The notes below the pieces were generated by a model. It was given only the letters and a program-made list of their open reading frames with translations, had not been told where the DNA came from and did not search any database. The translations under genes and the position numbers were made by a program. DNA of 6,612 nucleotides from Phormidesmis priestleyi (GTDB lineage: Bacteria; Cyanobacteriota; Cyanobacteriia; Phormidesmidales; Phormidesmidaceae): positions 4,089 to 10,700 of the forward strand of contig QBMP01000074.1 of the NCBI GenBank assembly GCA_003242115.1, given 5' to 3'. Within the stretch, counting starts at the first letter, position 1; each line of letters starts with the position of its first letter. Positions 1 through 5,166 of this stretch are shown here, one piece after another.

Positions 1-471
1 TAGCGTACCGACAAACGTGCCCTTACCCCGCAAAGCATAAAAGTAACGATCATGAGCCGGGCTCAGGGCGATCGCTGCTTCAAAATCATCGGCATTGAGT
101 ATCGTCAGCATCACCAAGTAGTTTGGGTGCCCGTCCATGTAATAGCGGGTGCCGTCAATCGGATCGAGCGTGATTAAATAATCGCCCTGCGGCCCCAAAT
201 CAATCGCTCTAAAATACTTCGTGTTGTACGACTTTTCATGCTCTTCGCCATAAAATCGCAGATTGGGAAATGTCGCTAGCAGCGTCACCTCAATAAATGT
301 CTGAATCGACAAATCCGCATCAGTCAGCGCATTGGCAAACAGATGATCCCCTTCGTACTTGTCAGGCAGCGCCGAAATTCGCTGCTGAATTTGCTGTGCA
401 TAAGCCCCGGCTACCTTGAGAGCAGGCAGCAAGGCAGATAAAATTTCTTTAGGAGAAGGATGCTCAGCCAT
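1..471 (-). CDS. Inositol monophosphatase family protein (partial, N-terminal 157 codons)
   Basis: Translating the minus strand from the ATG at 471-469 gives 157 codons with no stop before the left edge, so the C-terminus lies outside the window. Two signatures of the Mg2+-dependent, Li+-sensitive phosphatase fold are visible: FYGEEHE at residues 73-79 (the GEE metal-binding motif) and DPIDGT at 103-108 (the first metal-binding Asp motif). Family members are usually about 260-290 aa, so roughly 110 residues are missing, including the second Asp motif (WDxAAG type). The family removes phosphate from inositol phosphate, histidinol phosphate, fructose bisphosphate or PAP. The visible part does not decide the substrate, and the tract after DPIDGT (RYYMDGHPNY) is not the commonest form. 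A consensus TATAAT lies about 27 bp upstream on the same strand. No clear Shine-Dalgarno sequence is seen. The DUF1802-type gene is divergent. The family call is secure; the substrate is unknown. Confidence 0.9.
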   Translation of the reverse strand, partial: MAEHPSPKEILSALLPALKVAGAYAQQIQQRISALPDKYEGDHLFANALTDADLSIQTFIEVTLLATFPNLRFYGEEHEKSYNTKYFRAIDLGPQGDYLITLDPIDGTRYYMDGHPNYLVMLTILNADDFEAAIALSPAHDRYFYALRGKGTFVGTL

Positions 472-498
472 AAGAGTCCAGGGTCATATTGCCGTCAT

Positions 499-504
499 AT
501 TATA
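499..504 (-). promoter_or_regulatory. Probable -10 box for the inositol-monophosphatase-like gene
   Basis: Read on the minus strand this is a perfect TATAAT, 27 bp before the ATG at 471, which gives a leader of about 20 nt. No good -35 hexamer is found at 16-18 bp. An extended HIP1 palindrome (GGCGATCGCC, 506-515) lies immediately upstream of the -10. The assignment rests on the -10 match and its position alone. Confidence 0.45.
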
Positions 505-608
505 GGGCGATCGCCTCAAATTTCTGGGTTGCTCAGCTACAAAGGCACCTAAAAAACAGCTAATAGTGACGGCTTTTTTGCTTAACTGTGGTCTTAACTC
601 TGGGCATT

Positions 609-637
609 CTAAAGCGGTGCGGGTTGCCGCTTTGTAG
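609..637 (+). promoter_or_regulatory. Inverted repeat / leader hairpin just upstream of the DUF1802-type gene
   Basis: AAAGCGG at 611-617 and CCGCTTT at 627-633 are a perfect 7-bp inverted repeat around a 9-nt loop. It extends to CTAAAGCGG/CCGCTTTGTAG if one G is bulged. It ends 18 bp before the ATG at 652. No run of T follows directly, so it is a weak candidate for a factor-independent terminator. It could be an operator or an mRNA leader hairpin near the ribosome-binding region. No strong Shine-Dalgarno is seen between it and the start (only AGGGT at 636-640). Confidence 0.4.
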
Positions 638-651
638 GGTCTTTTGTATCT

Positions 652-2247
652 ATGTGTGAAACGTTAATAACCACAGCTTTATGCCTGCCAGCTCTCGATA
701 TAGAAGCGCTTTTGCAGGGTCGGATGATTGTGGCGATGTCGGAATCATTTCGCAATCCGGCTAAAATTTTGCTGTGCGCTGTGCAGCCCGATCTAGATTT
801 GGCACCGCCTGAAGAGCGCTATAGCGATGATTTTTTGAATGCAGTGAGCAGCAATCGGGTGCAGATGCGATCGCCTACCTCCCCTTCCCTTACAATCCCG
901 CCTCTGTCCATCCCGCTTCTGTCTACCTATGCCTGGGCCGAAGCAGGCGCTTGTCGCATCTACAATGTGCCTTACGATCTCGCTGCTATTGCTAAGCTCA
1001 CCGCCTGGTCTGAAAGCTATCTCAAAACGCTCGTTCAGGCTCGCTGTAGAATTTTTCTCTTGCCCTTAAGAGTGCATCGCTTTACTCGACCGATAGAATT
1101 AGCCTCACCGTCAGTTACCGCCAATAAAGCCGGATACTACATTGATTTGTCCATTCCCGTATCGACTGAAGACGCTTGGCCTATTCTCGATTTAGAGAGC
1201 TTTGAAAAACGGCAGCAGCAGCTATTTGATTTGGTGCCACCGCTTCATCCTGAGCTAGAAGCCTTTCAAACAGCTCTGGTTTCTGTGAGAGAAAACAGCT
1301 TAGGTGCAATGTCTCTAGATCGAGATCTCCGGTATTTTCTAGGCTGGTCATGCGCTCAAGAGACTTACCTGTACGATTCTGATCTGGTTTGGATTCAGCA
1401 GATAGCTCAAACAGGGCTTCACAAAAGCAGCCACGACTTTAAGGTATTAGCTTGCCAAAGCCTCAGCAAACTGGGGTTTAGTAACTTTGCCCATAACCCT
1501 GAAGAAAGCACCGTCTCAGCAGTGAATTTGGCAGATAGCCTAATAACTCATTCAACAGATGGCGCAATTAGCGATAGAACAGAAAGCACGGTGATTTTTT
1601 GCGATCAGCCCTACGCTTTAATCGGCAAATGCAAGGCCGGTGAGCGTGGCCGCGTAGCCAGTACGCTTACCGCCAAGCTCATTCAATTTGGTCAAGCCTA
1701 TCTTAGCCCGCTACAGTACGAGCGCTCCGTCAAGCTGATTGTGGCAGCGGGCACAATCAGCAATCTTGCTACTCAAGCTGCCCAGGAACATAAAATGAAT
1801 GTGATTCACCCCAATACGCTACAGCGCCTGACCGAATTGCAGGCTCAGCATCCCGGTTCTATTGACCTGCTCAAGCTTAAACCCTGCTTGCAGACTGCCC
1901 CTTTTGGAGAAGCCGCCGATGCCAAAATCAATCAGTTTATTGATGATATTTTGCAGCAGCTAGCCCTTCGCGCTACCGTTATTCGAGTGGTCAAGCGTGG
2001 TTTGAGCAATACCTCTGAAGAGAGCGTTGGCGTAGAGTCAATCTATGCTTTGTGCGCAGTTGGTGAATCGAACGAAAATTTGAACCAGTTCACCCAAGCG
2101 CAGATTTATGAGCTGTTGATTGAGCTGTCTTCACCTTTAGTCGGCTGCTTAGGACGGTTAAAAGATGATCAGGGACGCGATCGCTTTTATTTTCTCAGAG
2201 AGCTTCACGTTGAGCCTAGTTCCTTGATCAAACTCAATCGTTTGTAG
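652..2247 (+). CDS. DUF1802-type cyanobacterial protein with a degenerate nuclease-like domain
   Basis: This 531-aa protein is of a type I recognise from cyanobacteria. The N-terminus (LITTALCLPALDIEALLQGR) and the C-terminus (ELLIELSSPLVGCLGR, then DRFYFLREL) carry its recurrent blocks. From memory such proteins are annotated DUF1802, a domain reported next to Mrr-type restriction endonuclease domains. The middle (about residues 255-400) reads like a PD-(D/E)XK fold: a helix FKVLACQSLSKLGF (263-276), a strand ending ALIGKCK (322-328), then VKLIVAAG and NVIHPNTLQRL. The expected acid before the last lysine (G-E-C-K in relatives as I recall them) is Lys326, and the upstream Asp position appears to be Val, so catalysis looks unlikely. 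The start fits because the conserved block begins about five residues in. No signal peptide or membrane segment is seen, so it is probably cytoplasmic. Its role is unknown. HIP1 sites at 867 and 2177 match the host genome, and no sign of transfer is seen. Confidence 0.8.
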   Translation: MCETLITTALCLPALDIEALLQGRMIVAMSESFRNPAKILLCAVQPDLDLAPPEERYSDDFLNAVSSNRVQMRSPTSPSLTIPPLSIPLLSTYAWAEAGACRIYNVPYDLAAIAKLTAWSESYLKTLVQARCRIFLLPLRVHRFTRPIELASPSVTANKAGYYIDLSIPVSTEDAWPILDLESFEKRQQQLFDLVPPLHPELEAFQTALVSVRENSLGAMSLDRDLRYFLGWSCAQETYLYDSDLVWIQQIAQTGLHKSSHDFKVLACQSLSKLGFSNFAHNPEESTVSAVNLADSLITHSTDGAISDRTESTVIFCDQPYALIGKCKAGERGRVASTLTAKLIQFGQAYLSPLQYERSVKLIVAAGTISNLATQAAQEHKMNVIHPNTLQRLTELQAQHPGSIDLLKLKPCLQTAPFGEAADAKINQFIDDILQQLALRATVIRVVKRGLSNTSEESVGVESIYALCAVGESNENLNQFTQAQIYELLIELSSPLVGCLGRLKDDQGRDRFYFLRELHVEPSSLIKLNRL

Positions 2248-2268
2248 TATAGGTGCTCTTTTTGGTGA

Positions 2269-2523
2269 ATGCTCAACGGCGATCGCCCCGCAGATGTTTA
2301 TTCTGTGTTCACCTCAGCTGCCCTTAATGAAGTGAGTAACCAAGGCACACAGGTCACTGACGAAATCGCCTATGCTGTTGGCCTGTACGGCATAGGCGTG
2401 ATGAAACTTGGCGCTGCCTATACTGCCCTCAGTATCAACCTCAGGTACAGCAAGCTTTACACACACTCTAAAGCGACAATATTTCTGTTGCTTTTCTGTT
2501 TGAAAGCAGCTATCTCTAAATAG
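2269..2523 (+). CDS. Doubtful small hypothetical protein (84 aa)
   Basis: An ATG 21 bp after the upstream stop opens 84 codons. I recognise no family. The middle (DEIAYAVGLYGIGVMKLGAA) is Gly/Ala-rich and the end (ATIFLLLFCLKAAIS) is hydrophobic, which could be a short membrane segment or a chance effect. Only a weak GGTG precedes the start. The coding frame is crossed by a 12-bp-stem hairpin (2367-2398), unusual for a conserved coding sequence. It could be a real small gene, a decayed remnant or noise. I favour noise or a remnant, but it is listed because nothing else occupies this stretch. Confidence 0.2.
   Translation: MLNGDRPADVYSVFTSAALNEVSNQGTQVTDEIAYAVGLYGIGVMKLGAAYTALSINLRYSKLYTHSKATIFLLLFCLKAAISK
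2367..2398. repeat. Strong hairpin-forming inverted repeat
   Basis: CGCCTATGC (2367-2375) and GCATAGGCG (2390-2398) are perfect 9-bp inverted arms. Inside them T-G-T can pair with A-C-G (one G-U pair), making a 12-bp stem with an 8-nt loop, TGGCCTGT. No T-run follows on the plus strand, so it is not a standard terminator. It may be a dispersed palindromic repeat, a structured RNA element or an mRNA-stabilising 3' hairpin for the upstream gene. Confidence 0.6.
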
Positions 2524-2572
2524 AAAGACAGACCTACCCCATCTAACAAAACAATGAAGGGGGCAAAGATCT

Positions 2573-2605
2573 AGCGCAGAAACTCCATAGGTTGCTGCTT
2601 TTTTT
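2573..2605 (+). terminator. Possible weak intrinsic terminator
   Basis: AGC-GCAG near 2573-2579 can pair with TGCTGCT at 2593-2599 if one T is bulged, leaving a loop of about 13 nt. Seven T (2599-2605) follow at once. The stem is short and imperfect. Its position fits the end of a plus-strand transcript starting at or before the DUF1802-type gene. Confidence 0.35.
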
Positions 2606-2664
2606 CATTGCTCTTGTAGCCTTATTCAATAGCCTTCATCGACACAATCCCTGCGATGAGGTTG

Positions 2665-2670
2665 TACAAT
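2665..2670 (+). promoter_or_regulatory. Possible -10 box for the [2Fe-2S] protein gene
   Basis: TACAAT matches five of six bases of the consensus and lies 36 bp before the preferred start at 2707. TCGACA (2639-2644) resembles a -35 but the spacing is long (20 bp). If transcription starts near 2677, the ATG at 2656 would lie outside the mRNA, which supports the 2707 start. The evidence is weak. Confidence 0.3.
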
Positions 2671-2706
2671 CTTCTTAATAGTGGCTGCAAAAACTTCTTT
2701 AAATCA

Positions 2707-3372
2707 ATGGCAAATTTTCATTCGGCTTATTTCTACTGCTTAGGGCGCTTTGTGAATTTTGCGCCGGGTGAAAAGTCTCCTCGCCAAAGCCTTTTACTAG
2801 AAGTAATGTGTTCTGACTGTGATTTGCCTTTGGGTGAAACTGAGCTGACGCTGGGTAAATCTTTACGCCAAATGATGTACGGTTATTTGTCGCCCGGTGA
2901 CTGGGTGCATGTGGTCGGCAAGGGCAAGCTAGATTTCGGCAGCGATCAGAGGCTTTGGCAAGCGCGTGAAATCGTGAAGCTATCGGCTGCGCAAGCAGAA
3001 GCGCGGATACAGGATCACGCAGCCCAATTGCTCAGTAAAAGCCTATTATTTACCGATCAGCCAGTAACCGATCAGCCAAGCGTCCATCAATCTGTGGCTA
3101 CTACCTCCAAGCCCATACGAATCCTGGTTTGTCAAAAATCGGCTTGTATTCAGCGGGGTGCTTTGGCGGTGAGTGAGGCTGTAGAAACAGCGCTGAGTGA
3201 GGCGAATTGTTCTCAGCAGGTGACTCTTAAGGCAACGGGTTGCTTAAAACAGTGCAAGGCTGGGCCAAATTTGGTGGTGTTGCCGGGGGGCGATCGCTAC
3301 AGCCAAATGACGCCTAACGCGGCGCGATCGCTCATCCAAAAGCACCTGCAAACTGCTCCATCGTTGCTTTAA
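2707..3372 (+). CDS. (2Fe-2S) ferredoxin domain-containing protein, thioredoxin-like
   Basis: A predicted soluble electron carrier or redox sensor with two parts. The N-terminal part (about residues 1-95, from MANFHSAYFYCLGRF) has a beta-rich look (PGDWVHVVGKGKLDF), perhaps an OB-like fold. The C-terminal part (about 137-217) is a thioredoxin-like [2Fe-2S] domain with cysteines at 142 and 147 (VCQKSAC) and at 179 and 183 (GCLKQCKAGPNLVV), the four ligands typical of this family. The linker contains a small duplicated TDQP unit. The frame is open from an ATG at 2656 (238 aa), but the 17 extra residues are unlike the family and the recognisable domain starts right after the ATG at 2707, so 221 aa is preferred. 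No clear Shine-Dalgarno is seen for either start. Its last 41 bp overlap the 3' end of the convergent regulator gene. The redox partner is unknown. Confidence 0.85.
   Translation: MANFHSAYFYCLGRFVNFAPGEKSPRQSLLLEVMCSDCDLPLGETELTLGKSLRQMMYGYLSPGDWVHVVGKGKLDFGSDQRLWQAREIVKLSAAQAEARIQDHAAQLLSKSLLFTDQPVTDQPSVHQSVATTSKPIRILVCQKSACIQRGALAVSEAVETALSEANCSQQVTLKATGCLKQCKAGPNLVVLPGGDRYSQMTPNAARSLIQKHLQTAPSLL
3052..3078 (+). repeat. Short direct repeat in the ferredoxin-protein linker
   Basis: ACCGATCAGCCA occurs at 3052-3063 and again at 3067-3078, a 15-bp period. It encodes the duplicated TDQP of the interdomain linker. It is probably a slippage duplication in an unconstrained linker. Confidence 0.7.
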
Positions 3373-4042
3373 ACACCAACTTTTCACGAATCGCCCATTT
3401 AATTTTCCCTTCTGCTTCTAGCACCTTTAGCAATCGCGTTACCGTCACCCGTGTGATTCCAATCGAATCGGCTAGCTCTTGATGCGTAAGCTTGATTTGA
3501 AGCGCGCGCCCTTCATCTGTCGGCCGACCAAAGCGATGCGCTAGCCAGCAAACAAATTGCAGCAAACGAGACTCGGCCTGACGACAGTGAGAAATCCGTA
3601 ACAGATCGTTGGATTGTTTTACCTGCAAAAGCACATCAGCTTGTGAACAAAGGTAGCGATCGCCTAAATACTCAGCCGCCACCGCTGTCAAACACTCCGC
3701 TTTGTAAGGATTGGCTTGAGCGATCGCTTTGCCGACAATATTGCCTTTGCTCCAAAATCCTAAAGGCACAGATTCTCCTTTGGGGCTCCAAGTGAGCGTC
3801 CGTACATAGCCTCGATAAATGCGCCACAAGCCTCGGCCGTGTGAGTCTAAGCAGTCGTGACGCTTAAACCAAATCAGCTTAGGCTGATCGTCGAGTTCGG
3901 TGACTGAATGACTGAGAAAATGACTGCGAGAGGGGCTATCTTTTCCGATTGAACCGACCGATCTGGCTGATCCGAGCGATCCAGCTGATCTGCGCGATCC
4001 AATAGAGGCGTTCTTTTGAGTGGTTGCAAAAACAGGTGCCAT
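3332..4042 (-). CDS. Crp/Fnr family transcriptional regulator with NtcA-like recognition helix
   Basis: This 236-aa predicted DNA-binding regulator has three parts. Residues 1-50 are an unusual low-complexity extension with six Gly/Arg-Ser-x tripeptides (15-32). Residues about 55-165 resemble the Crp-type beta-roll sensor and dimer helix (LWRIYRGYVRTLTWSPKGES, then GFWSKGNIVG and ECLTAV). Residues about 187-213 are the winged helix (ELADSIGITRVTVTRLLKVL). The recognition helix reads R-V-T-V-T-R (198-203), as I recall for NtcA, rather than R-E-T-V-G-R of CRP. The cAMP phosphate-binding signature (GE near R-T/S-A) is not apparent, so cAMP binding is doubtful and the signal is unknown. The ATG at 4042 is the only ATG before the conserved region. 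A non-ATG start after the repeat remains possible. The gene lies 63 bp after the hydrolase-like gene on the same strand and converges on the ferredoxin gene with a 41-bp overlap. Confidence 0.87.
   Translation of the reverse strand: MAPVFATTQKNASIGSRRSAGSLGSARSVGSIGKDSPSRSHFLSHSVTELDDQPKLIWFKRHDCLDSHGRGLWRIYRGYVRTLTWSPKGESVPLGFWSKGNIVGKAIAQANPYKAECLTAVAAEYLGDRYLCSQADVLLQVKQSNDLLRISHCRQAESRLLQFVCWLAHRFGRPTDEGRALQIKLTHQELADSIGITRVTVTRLLKVLEAEGKIKWAIREKLVFKATMEQFAGAFG
3960..3999 (-). repeat. 9-bp tandem repeat encoding Gly/Arg-Ser-x tripeptides
   Basis: GATC starts at 3960, 3969, 3978, 3987 and 3996, an exact 9-bp period, with variable flanking bases. A decayed unit precedes it at 3951 (GAAC). 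On the minus strand each unit is (G/A)GA-TC(G/A)-NNN, giving GSR, RSA, GSL, GSA, RSV and GSI at residues 15-32 of the regulator. It is a microsatellite-like expansion in a probably disordered N-terminal tail. Confidence 0.8.
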
Positions 4043-4093
4043 TAGAGACTTACCAAAAAGAATTAAGGATAGAAGAAGAGATTTGAGCCAGTT

Positions 4094-4109
4094 GAGTCAA
4101 CCGAGTCAA
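4094..4109 (-). repeat. Tandem TTGACTC pair at the end of the hydrolase-like gene
   Basis: On the minus strand TTGACTC occurs twice with a 9-bp period (4109-4103 and 4100-4094). It overlaps the TGA stop codon at 4108-4106 and lies 52-67 bp before the regulator start. Each copy resembles a -35 hexamer (TTGACT), but no convincing -10 is found at proper spacing. A regulator-specific promoter is therefore possible but unproven. Confidence 0.3.
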
Positions 4110-4861
4110 GACTGACTCTGAGAGAGCCTAGCGGGAACTAAAGTCTGTGCAGTATTAGAGAGCGAAGCCTGCCAATGGCCGGATACGACCTCAGCGGCTG
4201 CTTTGAAGTGATGAAAGTGGAAAAAATGATTGCCTTCCGGGCAGATCCACAGCCGATCTGTGGGCTTCATCCAGTCGTACCACAGCAGTTGCTTTTGGGC
4301 GCAAACAATCGAGTCGATTGCGCCTGTGCAGACCAATAAGGGCACAGCTACGCCACCCGGTGAAATTTCAGTATGGTGAGCCAGTGAATGAAGCGTGAGA
4401 TTGCTGTCTAAATCTCTAGCAAGCAATTGGGCTAAGGCAGTCGTGAAACTAACCGACTGCTGGCCAAACAACAACCGGGTCATTTGCCCCAAAATAATCT
4501 CTCGGCTACAGGGCAAAAGCTGCCTCAATGCGTAGTAGTGAGCTTGCCAATTGACCGCTGGCAAGGCTCCAACTGACAGCAGTGTCAGTGATGCTACTTG
4601 CTCAGGATGACGGCGAGCATAGAGCAACCCTACAATGCCGCTGACGCCATGACCAATCAGGTGTATTTTGCTGGTGCCTTGGCTTAAGTAATCATGCAAA
4701 GACTCTACAACAGAATCGATTGAGCAAGGTTCATCTAACGTTTGAGAATATTCCCAGCGTTGAATGAGCGTGTGCTTTACTAACTGCGACAACAATCGCT
4801 GGTCAAAACATTTAAGGTGCGGGCTCACCGAGAGCCAAAGCTTATCGGATTCTGGCGTCAT
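4106..4861 (-). CDS. Alpha/beta-hydrolase-fold protein lacking the nucleophile serine
   Basis: A 251-aa protein from the ATG at 4861. The frame is open to an ATG at 4948, but the extra 29 residues are not family-like, while MTPESDKLWLSVSPHLKCFD looks like the usual N-terminus. The fold is marked by KIHLIGHGVSG followed by LLYARRHPEQVASLTLLSVG, where GHGVSG takes the place of the usual GHSxGG nucleophile elbow. The expected catalytic Ser is Gly72 (Gly101 from the longer start). The other two triad positions look intact: Asp in CTGAIDSIV and His in PEGNHFFHFHH. Members that I recall from other cyanobacteria also have GHG, so the loss may be a family trait. That would make it a non-catalytic or altered hydrolase, and its substrate or partner is unknown. 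No signal peptide is seen. It lies upstream of, and may be co-transcribed with, the regulator, and it is separated from futA by a terminator. Confidence 0.82.
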   Translation of the reverse strand: MTPESDKLWLSVSPHLKCFDQRLLSQLVKHTLIQRWEYSQTLDEPCSIDSVVESLHDYLSQGTSKIHLIGHGVSGIVGLLYARRHPEQVASLTLLSVGALPAVNWQAHYYALRQLLPCSREIILGQMTRLLFGQQSVSFTTALAQLLARDLDSNLTLHSLAHHTEISPGGVAVPLLVCTGAIDSIVCAQKQLLWYDWMKPTDRLWICPEGNHFFHFHHFKAAAEVVSGHWQASLSNTAQTLVPARLSQSQS

Positions 4862-5166
4862 AGGATTTCTGAAATTATTGACTATTAATCTCAACAGTGC
4901 GTTTAACGAAGTATAGCCCAATAGTTGCTTAATAGGAAGTATTTTCAATAAAATTTTGAGTGAATTTATTGAAACCTTTGTTTTGCGTATGTTTTGTCTG
5001 CTGAAATCGGATGGAGTCGGAAAAACTAACTGAGCGTCTGTCTGAAAATCCGATTCTCAATTGATAATGGGTTTTGTTAAGAGAATGAAATTTTAGGCTA
5101 AAGCCGCAAAACAAAGCGCATGGCCTGTATTAAAGCCATGCGCCAAGGGTGGGAGACATTATGTGC
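4862..5166. other. Interval between the hydrolase-like gene and futA
   Basis: This 305-bp AT-rich interval holds the futA terminator (5108-5143) and presumably the promoter of the hydrolase-like gene. An imperfect direct repeat on the plus strand, GTCTGCTGAAATCGGA (4996-5011) and GTCTGTCTGAAAATCCGA (5036-5053), overlaps an 8-bp inverted repeat, AATCGGAT (5005-5012) and ATCCGATT (5048-5055). A minus-strand ORF of 61 codons here begins inside the terminator and resembles nothing known, so it is not called. Confidence 0.5.
5108..5143 (-). terminator. Intrinsic terminator of futA
   Basis: On the minus strand a perfect 9-bp GC-rich stem, GCGCATGGC and GCCATGCGC (5143-5135 and 5124-5116), closes a 10-nt loop and is followed by TTTGTTTT (5115-5108). 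It begins 24 bp after the futA stop codon. This is a textbook factor-independent terminator and implies that futA is the last gene of its transcript. Confidence 0.85.

Larger units (their letters stand above)
2248..2706. other. Interval between the DUF1802-type and ferredoxin-domain genes
   Basis: No recognisable gene fills these 459 bp. The interval holds a HIP1 site (2279-2286), a doubtful 84-codon ORF (2269-2523), a 9-bp perfect inverted repeat extendable to a 12-bp stem (2367-2398), a weak terminator-like element (2573-2605) and a possible -10 box TACAAT (2665-2670) for the next gene. No good terminator directly follows the DUF1802-type stop codon at 2247. Confidence 0.6.

Noticed and set aside
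549..580. A-run and T-run (AAAAAA ... TTTTTT) resembling a terminator
   Set aside because: The stem between the runs is too poor in GC pairs, and both flanking genes point away from it.
2445..2465. NtcA-like GTA...TAC in GTACAGCAAGCTTTAC
   Set aside because: The spacing is 10 rather than 8 bases, and no promoter or start codon is suitably placed.
2656..2706. Upstream ATG extending the ferredoxin-domain protein by 17 residues
   Set aside because: The extra residues are unlike the family, a possible -10 box (2665-2670) lies within them, and the recognisable domain begins right after the ATG at 2707.
4862..4948. Upstream ATG extending the hydrolase-like protein by 29 residues
   Set aside because: The extension has no family resemblance, while the ATG at 4861 precedes the familiar N-terminal block. 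It is not excluded because neither start has a clear ribosome-binding site.
5045..5075. Fur-box-like AT-rich sequence (ATTCTCAATTGATAATG)
   Set aside because: The match to the hexamer array is poor, and it lies downstream of the futA terminator rather than in an iron-gene promoter.
4929..5114. Minus-strand ORF of 61 codons
   Set aside because: It begins inside the futA terminator stem region, has low-complexity Ser/Phe/Asn composition, no recognisable domain and no ribosome-binding site. It is a chance ORF in AT-rich DNA.
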